This document shows, piece by piece, positions 41,149 to 54,060 of a stretch of DNA of 64,000 nt; position 1 is the stretch's first letter, and every line of letters begins with the position of its first letter. The stretch comes from Silene latifolia (lineage: Eukaryota; Streptophyta; Magnoliopsida; Caryophyllales; Caryophyllaceae): positions 253,442,491-253,506,490 of the forward strand of contig NC_133538.1 of the NCBI RefSeq assembly GCF_048544455.1. The letters run 5' to 3'. The position numbers and the translations under genes are program-made. The notes under the pieces are model-generated. The model made no database searches. It had not been told where the DNA came from and worked only from the letters and a program-made list of their open reading frames with translations.

Positions 41149-43741
41149 AATATCCCCAAATCGAACCTTTACTCATCCCGAGTAAAGAGGTGACTAAAAA
41201 CTAAGACCTTTATTTAAATTAACTAATACATATCCAACACGAGACAATTTGTGAGTCTCACTCCGCCCCTTCAACTCACAACAAGACATCCATGAGGTAG
41301 AATGCCTTCTTGCAAGGCAAGGTGGGGCTTGGCAAAATGGCGATGCATCCTACAATAAGCAAATAAACTAATCAGAGGATGCATCTACAAAAGAATAGCC
41401 ACTTTCCTCATCTAAGTGGGGGAAATCAGCTGAAAGAAAAACAATTTAAGGGTACACACTCCATTATAGATATTAGTTCTACAAACCACCAAGTCCAAGA
41501 GGATATAAACAAGTTACCTCCAAGTGATGTCAAACTAGGCTACTATTATCCACAATCGCTAAATGCTTTCATCAAGGGCGATCGGATAAGGTAGAATGAT
41601 GATCCCTATGATGTTAGTGGCATATGACATGATAAGTCTCGAATTCTTCACAAGTGTAAAGGTCATGGATCATCCGAAGCTCAACAAGGTGGCATAACAA
41701 AAAGGTTTTTGGGAATGAAGTGCACAAGTCATCATACAAATTACAAAAGTGGATTAGACAAGCATTCAAAATTTGACCTCATTAACCTTTCACATTCAAA
41801 ACTTTAAGATGGGGTTTGTCCCATGCTTGCTAGTGCCCTTTGCTTTCGCCAATCGCTTATTAGGCAACCGGTTAACCTCTAGAAAATAGCTTTTCAGGGT
41901 GATAATCACTCTGTCTTTGCTCGGTTGAATTCACAACTAAGTAGGGGGCCCAATTCAATGGATCCCCTCCAAAATCACATCGAAGTGGTACGCCTTCATC
42001 AAAACAACAAAATTTCGCAAATTTCAACATTTCAAAACACTTTGAGGTTTCCTTGGAAACTAAACAACTCCACAACATAAAATCTTTGAGGTTAACCAAG
42101 TCTATATCACATCATAGGGTTGGATAGGTGACTCACATGCAAAACCATTGACTATGCCTTACCTTATGGATAAAAAGATACTAGAATGACACTACCTAGG
42201 GTGTCTTAAATCTATTCTAGTAAACAAAGTCTTAAGGAGAAAAAGTATCTAGAAGGGCCTATATACACTTGTCAACCTTCCCAATAAGGTATTTCAAAAC
42301 TTTTTACGTAAATGCAACTACATGCCATGATGCAACTAACATATATACAAATCTAATGCATATGCAACTAATAACTATATGCCAAGTAATCTAATGCATA
42401 CTCCAAACATCACATAGATACAAATCGCAATATCAAAAATTCACCGCATTTTCATTAACATAAGGGTACGAAGAACAGATTAGAGCGATTATACCATATG
42501 GTTCTTCATAATATTAATCCATTAAGGATGTCTCAAATGTGTTGTAATACCTATGTGAGAAGAGAACAATAGCACACAAGTATATACAATTCTACACTAC
42601 TAAAGTAAACAACATATTTTGGATTTTGGATTTTTCAAATTTTTAGGCATTTTAATTTTTATGAAATTAAAGAACATATTTTTGAAATTTTTCAAATTTT
42701 TAAAGCGATTGGAAAAGAATGCTAGTGCAATGCATGAAGTTATTATAAGTGTAAATGCATGAACTAATTATGTGAATGCATAAACTAAGACTAAATGCAA
42801 TACTATATGATATATATTACAAGTAATTCAATCTAAACTAAGCTAAGTGATGCATGCTTTCGATTAGGTTAGAGAGCTAATTTGAATTAACTCGGGTTCC
42901 TTGTGACTAAACTTCCCCAAAGCGATTAAGGCTAAGTGGAGGAAATTTGGCCACAATGTCATGCATAAATGCAATTGTCATTTTGGATTTTCCTTGAGGA
43001 AGCATTAATTAGTCTTCACCTTGATGTTGCTACGGTGGAAAGTCCTTTGATGTTGCTAGAACAAAAGTCAAGAAAATTCGAAAACAACACTAGAAATGCA
43101 TGACACATTGTTAAAGGTATACTAAAATGCAAGATAAATTAATCATGAAAGAAGATATAGAAAAGGAGACATATAAAAACCATTGCATAGATGCTAGGTA
43201 AGTTGTCATCCACTAAGCTCTTGTTGTCCTTCTCCCTCAATATTCTTACCTACCACTATCCATTGATGCACCATCATGGCTCTCATAAGAAAAGTCCACA
43301 AATTAATTTCCTTCACTATCTACCTCAATTGTCCCTTGGTTCTCTGCCACTTCTTCCCTAACCACCGCGCTTCTACCGTCTCCATGACCTCCTCCATGAT
43401 CTTGGGCCAAATTCGGGAGTAACAAGTTGACTTGTGCCCATGATGGAAGCAAGATAGAAGGGTCAATATGTCCTTGGTGAGCCATCCGATTGAGAGTGGG
43501 ATATAAAGCATGGTAAACGTCCACCCTATCTTGGTACAATTGCCTATAAAATTTTTGAAGTAGTCCAGTTGCAAAATCATCATTAGGCAATATGTTGGGA
43601 TTGGGGTGTTAGAACGGTTGGTATTCAAAAGGGTAAGGTGGTATAAAGATGGGTTTAAAAGGTCCATTGTCTTCTTGGGTGCTTGGCATGGGTCCTTGCC
43701 TTGGTATGCTGTTCATTTGAGGGGGAGTCAGGATCACTATT
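41149..43741 (-). other. Internal region of element A: 3' untranslated part and ORF remnant
   Basis: Most is noncoding and parallels 45292-47300 in element B in block order, for example GAACCTTTACTC, ACAAGACATC and ATGCCTTCTTGCAAGGCAA. The ORF remnant lies at the right end. Element B's LTR begins at about 43742, so element A is truncated there or has been invaded by B. Confidence 0.65.
43303..43741 (-). pseudogene. C-terminal remnant of a gypsy 3' ORF (element A)
   Basis: The minus-strand frame runs from the border with LTR B through IPPYPFEYQPF, a stop, then NDDFATGLLQKFYRQLY, RVDVYHALYPTLNRMAHQ and PSWAQVNLLLPNL, to a stop at 43303. The pattern VD-Y-A-YP followed by PS-AQ--LL-PN is shared with the remnant in element B, which shows common descent. 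Family and function were not recognised beyond its position as the last ORF of an Athila-like element. Confidence 0.5.
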
Positions 43742-45291
43742 TGGTGAGGCGTGTCTTGGTACGCCTTCAAACACATTTATACCCAACTACTAGCATAGCA
43801 AGCAAGTCGGGGTCGATCCACTGGACGGGGGTACCAAATTGTCCAATCTAATTATCGTTACACTTAGGGTTGTCACAATTAAAATGGGTTGATGATTCTA
43901 AACTAATGAAAGCGATGGAAGGTAAACAAGCAATAAAACAAAAATGATTAAAAGCACTAGGATATCATGGTTTCATAGGGGATTAATGGTGGTGATCATA
44001 CAAACATGTTTCCATAGTTGCAAGCAATTAATATTGTAGAGGAACCTAGTTAGTTTATGTCTTACGGTTCATAGGAAGATTTGGGTCCTGGAGCCGAGTC
44101 ATCTAGACTTTACAACACCTACAAGTCGACCTACTTTCTTCCTATTCACTTCTATACATGGTCTAACAAGACTCGAGTTGGTTTATATCTTACAAGTCTT
44201 TTTCAAAAGATAAGAGATGGGTAAAAAATGCAAGGTTTCATAGTCTAGCATTTCATCAAACATAACATGTGCATAGGTTGATATTACAACAAGCAAGCAA
44301 TTATAAGATAACATATTATATTAAGTATGGATCTACCCCCATGTTATAGTTCCCCTAATCTCCCACTAATCCTAGTTTAGTAACTACTCACTTATTATCA
44401 TGGAAAACATGTATCAATGGTGTCAATCATCACAACAAGTATAAGCATGATAAAAGAGTGAAGAAATAAGCAATAAAGAGTAAAGAGTAAAGGAATTATA
44501 CCAAACTTAAGATGAACAATTGGAAAGGAAAGAATATATAGAAGAAAACTTGATTGATTGATGAATAGTTGTCAATTCTCCAATAATAACCCAAATAATC
44601 TTCAATTACCCAATAATAAACTTGAACAATAATTAAAGAAAGATTAATGTGTAATTTTGTGGAATAATTGAGATTAATCTATTCTAATCTACTCCGAATG
44701 AAAGCTTTGCCTCTACTAAGAGGGCTCTCCTCTTGATTATTACAAATGGAGTATATATAGTGGTACATCATTAGGTTAAGTAAGGGTAGATTAGTAAATA
44801 ACATGCTTAAGTGTTGAATAGAGCTTTGCAAGTCCCGAGGGACATGCGTGGATTGAGTAGCAACTCCCAAGGAAATTTGCGCGTCCTGGCCTGAAGCACG
44901 CTTAGCCCTGTAAGGGGATCGGTTGTCTCGAGTAAAAGACACGCGGACTGAGTATCAACCCGAGCGGGTTGTTCTTGATCCGAGCAGATTGAGCTGCAGA
45001 ATTTTCTTTCTTGCCTTTATGCCTATGATGCTTCTCTATGATCCTTATTTCTAACGTCTTTGGTCACCATTCTTGCCTTTCCTTCATACTAGTCTATCTA
45101 AGATCGTCAACAAGCTTCCGAAAATGCACGAGAGACGAGGATTAGCCTCAATATCTTCTTTTCTACAAGACATATAAAATGCAATAGGAAAGGAAAATAG
45201 GTAGGAATTTACGGATAAAATGGCCATGAAATGCTATATTCAAAATAGGTTCAATTAGGGGACTAAATGTGCGCAATTAAGAGTCACATCA
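43742..45291 (-). repeat. Minus-strand Athila/Tat-like LTR B
   Basis: On the minus strand it starts TGATGTGACTCTTAATTGCG (45291) after the purine tract CGTTTTGGGGATG. It ends near GGCGTACCAAGACACGCC at about 43742; the exact end is uncertain. It is homologous to LTR A along its length (for example AGCATTTCATCAAACATAAC in both) but well diverged. Confidence 0.78.
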
Positions 45292-47334
45292 AACATCCCC
45301 AAAACGAACCTTTACTCGTCTCGAGTACAGAGGTGACTAGAACTAGACCTTTATTTAAACTATCCTAGTAATAATATAACCGATGTGAGACAATTAGCGG
45401 GTCTCACTCTGCCTCTTCAACTCACAACAAGACATCTATGAGGTAAGATGCCTTCTTGCAAGGCAAAGTGGAGCTTGCCAAAATGGCGATACATCCAAGC
45501 ATTAAGCACACAAAACAAGTAATAGATGCATCTACAAAACATAGCCACTTTTCTCATCTAAGTGGAGAAAATCATCTAGAAGGAAAACAATTTAAGGGTA
45601 CACACTCCATCATATATATTGTTTCTCCAAACTACTAAGCCTAAAAGGATACCAACAAATCACCTCCAAGTTGTGTCAAAGTAAGGTACTTCTATCCTCA
45701 ATCAGTAAATGCTTTTGTCAAGTGTAGGCTCCCTATGGTGTTAGAAACACTGTAGGATCACGTAATTTCCCCTCTTGCCTAGACAAGAAGAAGGATCGTC
45801 CCTTTCTACCATGCCACAAATAAGATCAATAGATTAAAAAAAAAAGGATTCGAAGTGTTTGAGTTTCACATTTGTAATTTTCTTTTTGATATGTTTTTCC
45901 CCCCAATTTCTTGTGGCATTTTGACATTTAAGAACATTTCTTGCCATTTTTTTTATGTTTGGCATTTTGATAATTGGCAATATTTCAGTTTTTGCATTTT
46001 TTTTTTAACATTTTCAAAGTATCCCCATTTTGTAGCAAGGGTACTTCTATTAAAGCATAGGAGTATATTTTTGCTCCTCTTTTCATTTGATGCAATTTGG
46101 AAACATTTGATTTCGATTTGGTACCTGAACTCAATTTGACATTTTTGTGCCCATTCCCTTTCTGTTGACAAAACATGGATAATAGGAGTGAAAGAACGGT
46201 TGCATGGTATCAAAGGTCACCTTGGACTAAACGGTAGCCAGGAAGTTATCACACCACAAGCTACTCTTGACTAGGCCTTAGTCCATGGGTCAAAAGATAC
46301 TAGTATAAAACATCCTAGGGTGTCTTGAGGGTATTCTAGCAAACAAAGTTTCAAGGGGAAAAATTATCTACAAGGGCCTTATATACACTTGTCAAGCTTC
46401 CCAAATAGGCATTTTCACAAAAATTTTCTAACCATGCAAACTAAATGCCATGATGCAACTAACATATATACAAATATAATGCATATGCTTCTCTCAACTA
46501 AGATGCCATATAATCTAGATGCAACTCCTAACAACACATAGATACACAAACCGCAACAACAAAATACACCACATCCTCCTTGACATGTAAGTCCATCCTC
46601 CTCATAAATAATGAAAAGAAATTGAAGGGAAATAGGGATTAGAACGATCATACCAAGCGGTCTTCACATTCTCTTGATAATGCCTCAAATGTATTGTTGT
46701 ATCTATGTGAGAAGAGAACAAAAACACAAGTATATACAATTCTACACTACCAAATTAAAAAACATGTTTTTGGTTTTTAATCATATTTTTATGGATTTTG
46801 TTTTTATGAAATTAAAGAACATATTTTTGGGTTTTTCGAAAGTTTTCAATTTTTTTTGTATTTTGGAATATAAATTCCCATCCTCCACTTTATTTTGGAC
46901 ATTGTCCTCAATGTATATGTATGAGTACGAATGAAAAAGAAATACATGTTTTTGGATTTTTGATTTTATGGAAATTGAAGTACAAATGCAATGATATGAT
47001 ATGATATGAATGAATACTCTAACTAAATGCAATTCTATATGACATATATATAACAAATGAGTGTAATCTAAACTACACTAGATGATGCATGTTATATGTA
47101 GATGCTTGGGTCACTTATGATCTAACCTCCCCAAACCGATTTAAGCACTATTTCTAGTGTAGAACGGAATAGGTTTGGTCATTAATTAGTGACTATGTAT
47201 AAATTCTAGTCTATATGCAACTAACTATATGAATCATGTGAGATATAATACAATGCAAACTAATCTAATCATATGAGATATGTTACAATGAAACTATACA
47301 TGAGAGATAGGGAAAGAATATCATACAAATGGAG
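45292..47334 (-). other. Internal noncoding region of element B
   Basis: It corresponds to the 3' untranslated region of element A with many indels. T-rich and AT-rich low-complexity stretches lie near 45840-46160 and 46740-46990. No coding sequence. Confidence 0.55.
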
Positions 47335-48039
47335 GTGGTGCAGTTAAGCACCTCTAGCCATCCTACTCATCATCATCGTCATCATTGCGGTTTCCACGTC
47401 CGTTAGATACTCCTTGGTCATAGCCTCCTCCTTGGCTAAAGAATCCCCCACTTTGGTCGCCAATGTTCCCTCCTTGGTTGCCATAGTTAGGGAACAAGAG
47501 TTGTGGTTGAGCCAAAGATGGGTGAGAGCCTCTAGGGTTGATGTACTCTTGTTAAGCCATGTTGTAGTAGGAGGGGTATTGGGCCAAGTAGATGTCAACC
47601 CTCCCATTGTGCACTCCAAGACCAAAATTTTGCATGAGCTTCATTAACTCACTTATGGATGGAGCTCTCGAGTCTTGAGGAGTGAATGGTACATGTTGTG
47701 ATGGGTAGGGTGGAATGGGTAGATAAGATGGTGGTGCGGTAACCCATTCCGGCAACTCGCGAGATCGATGAGGTGCTTCTTCTCTTGGTCGTGGGTTATC
47801 CTGGATCGCAATGGGGAAGAGGTAGCTTGGCCTTGGAGAATACCGGCTTAAGCAGGACTCGTGGATGGTATGTTCCACCCCGTGAGAATATGTGATGTGC
47901 AACCGTTGGTGAACCATTCTACACTTCCGGCCTCATTGTATCTACACCAACGATGGTGGTGGAAGATTGCATCTTCATCTATCAAGGTGCTCCCCTTGAG
48001 CTTTTCATAGCTTCCATCAAAGTTGAACCCGGGGCAAAG
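47335..48039 (-). pseudogene. C-terminal remnant of a gypsy 3' ORF (element B)
   Basis: From 48039 on the minus strand, FDGSYEKLKGSTLIDEDAIF and RWCRYNEAGSVEWFTNG are followed by a frame change near 47900. A proline-rich part (PSYLPIPPYPSQHVPFTP) leads to RVDIYLAQYPSYYNMA and LAQPQLLFPNYGNQGG. It shares the VD-Y-A-YP block with element A. It is cut at 48040 by a copia LTR and was not identified with a named family. Confidence 0.5.
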
Positions 48040-49130
48040 TGTTGGAGTAAGTGTCCCCGACAATAATGCGATCACATTGTTGATCATATTGAGATCACAT
48101 CTTTAAATCTCATATTAAGAATACATGAGAGAAAGTTATACTTCTTAGTTAACTGGTCCACATATATCGATAATGATTGGCTGACTAGAGTTTGACATTA
48201 CTGTCGTACGACGGTGGTGACCAGTTGATCCACTAAGGTCATACTTATAGGTTAATGCTCTTAATTGATTATTTAATTAATCGTATGCCGATACTGGTTA
48301 ATTAAATTCCTTAAAATTAACGAGTGATTTTGTGAGTAAAATTACGTGTCTTATTGTAATTTGATTAAATAAGATTCGGTCTAAGTAATCGAATTGTTTT
48401 ATTGCTTTGATTAAATTATTATTTATGAAACAATTAAAATATAGAATGAATTGCCTATTATAAATATAACAAGTTGTGATTTATAATTCTATAACCCATT
48501 TTAAGTAATTGTAATTGTGAATTACAAAGTTAATTTTGTATATGATTTATTTCATTTAGATAATGATTTTTAATTTGTTAAAAATGCATTATTTAAATGA
48601 CATGTCTAGGAACATGTCCAGTTTGTCACACAATACAAATTAACAAATTGACAAAGTTAAAATGGGTCCATATTATACATATGTGCCGTGTAAAATGGGA
48701 GAGGAAGGAAAATTTGTGTTTTGTTATTTTAATTAGTGGGAAACATTATCATTGCCTACTAATTATAGGCTTTTAAGCCTACACTCTTGTGAAGAGCAAC
48801 AAGCAAAAGCATTGGGCACTCTACCCATGCTAAAACCGGTTGCCTCCCCCCTTATACACTCAAGTAGTGTATTTTTCCTTTACACTAATTCATTCTTATT
48901 AATTTACAACTTGAGAAAAATAAATCTCTCTAGTTTTTGTTGTTGAACAAAAATAATAATCTCACAAAATTCTTCCTCTTGATCGATATTTTCAAGAGCA
49001 AAATAAAAATTATTTTGTGTCTTTTTAAGGAAGTTTTTATTAATACTAGTCTCTATTAATTTAAACTATTAAGGGTATTATCTTGGTACAATCCTTGGGG
49101 AGAGATTCTACACTTGAATCTTGTTCATCC
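48040..49130 (+). repeat. Ty1/copia LTR (5' boundary clear, 3' boundary approximate)
   Basis: It starts TGTTGGAGTAAGTG. A stretch of about 75 bp at 48177-48251 is conserved with the minus-strand copia LTR at 57757-57835, including GACGGTGGTGACCAGTTG and AAGGTCATACTTATAGG. The end is not certain because no standard primer binding site follows; it may lie near CTTGTTCATCCA at about 49132. Confidence 0.65.
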
Positions 49131-49161
49131 ATAAGGAAAGCTCAAGAACTAGCTAAGGTAG

Positions 49162-49652
49162 GTGACCTTACTAGTTAGCCCTCATGTGCTCAAGTTGATG
49201 GAGCATGTTGAGACCTTGAAAATGCAAAAGGTAGAGATTCCCAAGGAACTCATCATTAATCGAATTCTTCATTCCTTGAACAAGGTTAAAGCATATGTCC
49301 AATTCAGGGTGAATTTTAATATGCAAAACTTGAAAGTGTCCCTCGATGAATTGCACAAAATTCTTGTGCAAGACGAGAGGGACATGGGCTAAATGTTATC
49401 ACCACCAAGGATGTGCTCAACATTAATCAAAAGAGCAAAGGGAATTTCAAGAAAGGTTGTCACAAGGGAAAGAAGCAAACTCCCTACAAGAACAAAGGAA
49501 AGGCTTGTGAAGCTAGCTCCTCAAAGCCCAAGAAAGGTGCCCCCTCCGGGGACAAATGCCACTATTGTAATGGTGTTGGGCATTGGAAGAGGAATTGTCC
49601 TAAGTGCCTAGGCGACATCAAAGCTGGAAAAGTTATTCCAGTAGGTAAATAA
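49162..49652 (+). pseudogene. gag: Copia gag remnant with CCHC zinc knuckle
   Basis: A partial UBN2-type gag core (LKLMEHVETLKMQKVEIPKEL...LDELHKILVQDERDMG) stops near 49392. After a frame change, lysine-rich sequence leads to the zinc knuckle CHYCNGVGHWKRNCPKC at about 49558-49608 (C-X2-C-X4-H-X4-C) and a stop at 49650-49652. The N-terminal half is missing, and neither protease nor RT follows. The lineage differs from the SIRE-type element. Confidence 0.8.
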
Positions 49653-51627
49653 CTATCCCTATCTTTTTATGTTTCGATCTCAACTTTGCTATTTTGATAC
49701 AAGTTGTGATGATTACCTCCTTTTTATTGTAATTAGGGCATCTTAGCAAGGACAAGGGCAGAGAAAATGGAGCCTAGAAGATCTTGATGGAAGCTAGATG
49801 TAGTCGCCCATGGTGCTAGATCGATGGAAGCTTGGCTTTATTTTGTCTTTATTTTTATGTTGTATTTTGAAATTTTTAGAACTATTTTGATTTCCTCGTT
49901 CGACTTGGAAATTATGTTGTTTCCTTAAACAATGGCTGTATTTTCGATATTGGTGACATGGTTTGTAACCGAAGTCACTTATTTTATGGTATCGTTTGTT
50001 CTAAAATTTGTCATCATACACTAATTGCTTCGAGAAACATTAAGATTTATCGACTTAAATTGATCAAATAGACAATTATAATGTTTGAGTCATTATATGT
50101 CCATTAGCTATGAATTAGATTCTCCTTATGCCTTTGTGACCAAATTGTCACAACTTACTTATATAAGATCAATTTTGAAGTTATGATTGAGTTGATGAAC
50201 TCACACAAGGGAACGCTGCCAACCTTATTTGATACACCTATCAAAATTAAATCACCTAGTTTATTTTATCCTTTTAATATGTCTCGATTAAATCACTATT
50301 AAGTTGTTTTGTGGCTCAAAAGCGATCTTTGAAGAAAAAGGGCATTTTTTCCTAAAGATAGAGTTGGAGTGAATTTACCCACAAACTCTTCGCATAGAGG
50401 AGACCAAAAGAAGATGTTCTTGAGGAAAGTACGTGAGGAGACCAAAACAAGATGTTCTTGAGGAAACTACGTGAGGAGACCAAAAGAAGATGTTCTTGGA
50501 TTGTAAGATTTTGATCGATGGAGGGATATAACTAGAGATTTTAAAATTCGACATTTTTCTTAAGAGCCTTATGAAACTAAAATTATTTCTATGCAATTAA
50601 ATGGATTTATTTGGGATTGTTGAGACCAATCCAAGGAAAATAGATATTTATACTTAAAGGTTGCATAGAGTGGCATGTAAATGTCATCAAAAGCTAAGTT
50701 AAGTGTTGACTATGCTAAAGACTCAAAATCATTGCTACACTTCATTATGAAATAAGTAAGTTATTAAGACCACTTTCCAAAATGGATATTTTGAAAGGGA
50801 TATGTGAATGACATATATGGTTTTTACTAACACTTTGAATAGCAATGATTATTTCGATTCATAAAATGTTTCGAATGAGTTGTCAAAAACGAAACATGTG
50901 GAATTCAGTGGGAGTCGGTGATAGTCATGTTTAGACATGAAGTTTAGTGGGAGAAATCATCCTTCATGTATTGCATAACACATTACTCATTGGGAATGAC
51001 GAGCATATACTGTCTTTTATAACGAAGTATTTAGGTTTTCAATTCTGGATGATATCGGACATCATGTGGATCTATTAAAACATGGGATGTTGAATTGGCA
51101 CTTAGATAGGTATCTTATGTTAATAATGATCCTTCATCTTAAGAGATTAACCAGTTAAGTAGGTTATTCATGTCGATGAATATAGAATTACCATGATAGA
51201 GTCATGGTTATTTATCGAACCTAAGAACTGTTGTTTAAATAATTCGATAACCAATGTTTCCGCCGTTGGTATAGTCATGTAATGCCATTATACACATGTC
51301 CTAGATGAATTAAATGCTTAGAGCATGATAAGTCGATAACAAGTTAACCCAGATGAGAGCCATTGGTAAGCCTCAAGGAACCGTAGTGAATTCTCAAGGA
51401 GAACTAATGGTCCGTTCTGGAATTTGGAAGGATACTTAGTTGTCTGTTAAGAGGTTACACAAACTCATGTTTCCGAACTCATTTGGATTTGTGAAAATCC
51501 TAGGTAATTATTGACATAAGGAGAAAGAGACTAGAAAAGTGTATTTTATTGTCATCCATTGCAAGATTCTACGAAATGAACCTAAGTACGTTGTGATTGG
51601 GTCGTGAACTTTAAAACTATAAATAGT
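49653..51627 (+). other. Noncoding remainder of the copia relic
   Basis: No pol domains found. A 38-bp unit is repeated three times at about 50397-50500 (AGACCAAAAGAAGATGTTC). Two GTGGGAG-type tracts (near 50915 and 50950) could be old polypurine tracts. The right end is set by the LTR start at 51628. Confidence 0.45.
50397..50500. repeat. Three tandem copies of a 38-bp unit
   Basis: AGACC(A)AAA...GATGTTCTTGAGG starts at 50401, 50439 and 50477, with one to three differences between copies. Confidence 0.92.
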
Positions 51628-52919
51628 TGTAATACCCGCCCTTTTAGGGACCCTTTGACAAGCGTTGACTGACCTTGGGAGCGGGAATAGTTCTTAGAAG
51701 TGCGTGCCAAAGCCATCTTGGGTTACGAGTTATGAGTGGTACTCTATAAAGTAGAGGTTACTCGATCGAGTAGCGTAGTTACTCGGTCGAGTAGGGGGTC
51801 ACTCGATCGAGTATGTGGGTTACTCGATCGAGTACCGAGTTTTCAGCGAGGGTTTTATATCGCGTTTTGTTATATCCGCAATTCATTTCCGCCACTTTCC
51901 TCCTATCCTTTGGTCGCCTCTTTCCCTTCCCTTAATCATAAAACCTCTATGGAAGCCTTTTGAAGGTTCCTGTGCCTTAGGAGAGCGTCACTTGAGTCGG
52001 GTAGCGGTCTTTTGCCGGGTGTCTCCTTATAGGTATGTCATAATCATCATCCGTGTTCTTGTTCTTTACAGTTAGGGTTTGCTTGGTAGTAATAGATGAT
52101 TGTGTTGTGGTTATAGGCTTTGCTTGATTGCTGAATATGTCATGTGTTGGCATGGATTGGTTGCAGTTGCTTAAAGGTAGGTTCGCCTACTCAGTTTCTG
52201 TAGATGGTCTAGAGTGTCGGTTGTTATGGTTGTATTATGGTTGTTTTGTGTTGTTGATTCATTCAGACGGTTGTTGCTGTTTTATTGTGATTGTGACTGT
52301 TTGTCTCTGGTTCTCGAGATGCGTTCTCGGCTGAGTGGAGTCACTTGCGGCAGTGGCTTCACGCCCTAGTTTCGCCCTTCGTGGAACCCGCCACGGAAGG
52401 GGATGTGCACATTAATGGGACAGGGTTATCGCTCGGTATGATGAGCGGGGATTTGGTGGGTACGGCTGCGGTCCCCCCTTTGGCGGTAGTCCAGTGGACG
52501 GTCGGTGACGGAGATTGATCGGTGTGGGTTGCTTGTGCGTGGCTGGTTGTGTTACATTGTATTGCTAGTTGTTGTTGGCTTTGCTGTGTTTTATCTCAGT
52601 ACTGACCTTGTGTGGTTGTCTTCTTGTTTTATGTGTCTGCCGTGATCCCTTATGGTGAGCAGTCTGTCTTAGCAGGTGTTGATGTTGTTGATAGCTGGAG
52701 CCCGGGCAGGGATGAGTCTTCACGAGATTCGATAGCTTTAGAGAGTAGTCTTTGAGTTGTATCTTTTATATCGTTGTTGGTTTTAATTCACTTGTAATAT
52801 AACATAATAGTTATTTTATCGACATTGGATTATTACTGTCCTCGGGCAACCGAGATGGTAATGTCCTTATATGCTAAGGAAGGCCTAGTTAAGGCTCCTC
52901 TGGATATGGGGGTGTTCCA
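51628..52919 (+). repeat. Chromovirus-type Ty3/gypsy LTR
   Basis: It starts TGTAATACCCGCCC and ends GGGGGTGTTCCA, directly before a primer binding site. The TGTAATACCC start and about 1.3 kb length fit Tekay-like chromoviruses. A TCGATCGA cluster at 51760-51835 lies just upstream of GGTTTTATATCG (about 51851). No partner LTR was found. Confidence 0.78.
51760..51835 (+). repeat. TCGATCGA palindrome cluster 4, chromovirus LTR
   Basis: Three perfect cores (near 51762, 51802 and 51823) and one TCGGTCGA variant (near 51783) are about 20 bp apart, flanked as TACTCGATCGAGTA. The cluster lies about 25 bp upstream of a TTTTATAT stretch. Confidence 0.9.
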
Positions 52920-52922
52920 AAG

Positions 52923-52934
52923 TGGTATCAGAGC
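52923..52934 (+). other. Primer binding site of the chromovirus-type element
   Basis: TGGTATCAGAGC is an exact match to the initiator tRNA-Met complement, three bases after the LTR end. Confidence 0.9.
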
Positions 52935-54008
52935 GACGATTTTGGAACCTGTAACAAATGAACTTAATGAACGTAGTGAGTCTAATAAAATGAACCTGGT
53001 GTATGTATAATGGGAGCCCCGCTGATGCTAGGTTTTGGGTGAGTAGGCGCCCTCATTTTAAAATCTTGGCCCCATGATACTTAAGCCAGTCACATGGTAC
53101 GGGAATGTGGAGTCCGTGTGTATATGTGTGATGTGTATGCTAATTGTGTCGGAGCTACTTGTAGTTGAGTCTTTGTTAGAGTTAATAAGGATGTGATAGC
53201 TGTATTTGGGGCGTGCATGGTAATCGTTGGTAGAATTAGTGAGTAAAGGTGGTGTTAATGCGTCGGAATGTGACAGTGAATGTTATAATAGAAGAATGAA
53301 TATGTTGGTGTTTGCTATAAGTTGATGATAACGGTAGTCATATACGAGTTTGTAAACTCTACCGTAATTACAATGAATATAGTTATGGAATTGTTGAGTT
53401 ATAATACGAAACATAGCATATAGTAATGTGTATATGCCTTGTTATTGGTTGAAATTTTTCCGCTGCGTGACAATCGATTTGTGTAAGATGATTTGCTTAT
53501 GATTGAATTTGAAACATGATAGATTAATTTGTTCTGAAGAGTATGCATTTATATAATATATGAAAGAATGAATTAATGTTAATTATATGCTTCAAGTTGA
53601 AGTGAACACGAGTTCGGTAGTAATGTGTAAAGTAAGTTTAAGTGTAATATGATGACGTGATTATGCTTATGAATGATTCGGTAGAAGGTAAACCGAGTTG
53701 GGTAATTTGTGTAGCTTAAGGTGGAATAAACCTTATTTGTTTGACGATATGGTATGCTTTAGTAATAATAGTAATGCGGGAATGAGCTTGATAATTAGTG
53801 CCGAATTCCGAACTTAGTTTGGAATCGACACACGATGCTGTTTTTGCAGGAATCTTCGATTTACTTCGTACTTCTGGCCGAGTACTTAACCATACTTGAC
53901 CGAGTGCGAGTGTTTACTAGACCAACTAGACCTCACTCGATCTAGTTAGGAAGTTATGACGTCGGGATGTGGAAAAATATCTACAGATAGTCGACGAAAT
54001 AGCGCCTA

Positions 54009-54060
54009 CTCGATCGAGTAGGGTGGTACTCGATCGAGTACCCTAGACACTCGATCGAGT
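54009..54060 (+). repeat. TCGATCGA palindrome cluster 5
   Basis: Three perfect cores near 54010, 54030 and 54051. The first is inside an 18-bp perfect palindrome, CCTACTCGATCGAGTAGG. Confidence 0.92.
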
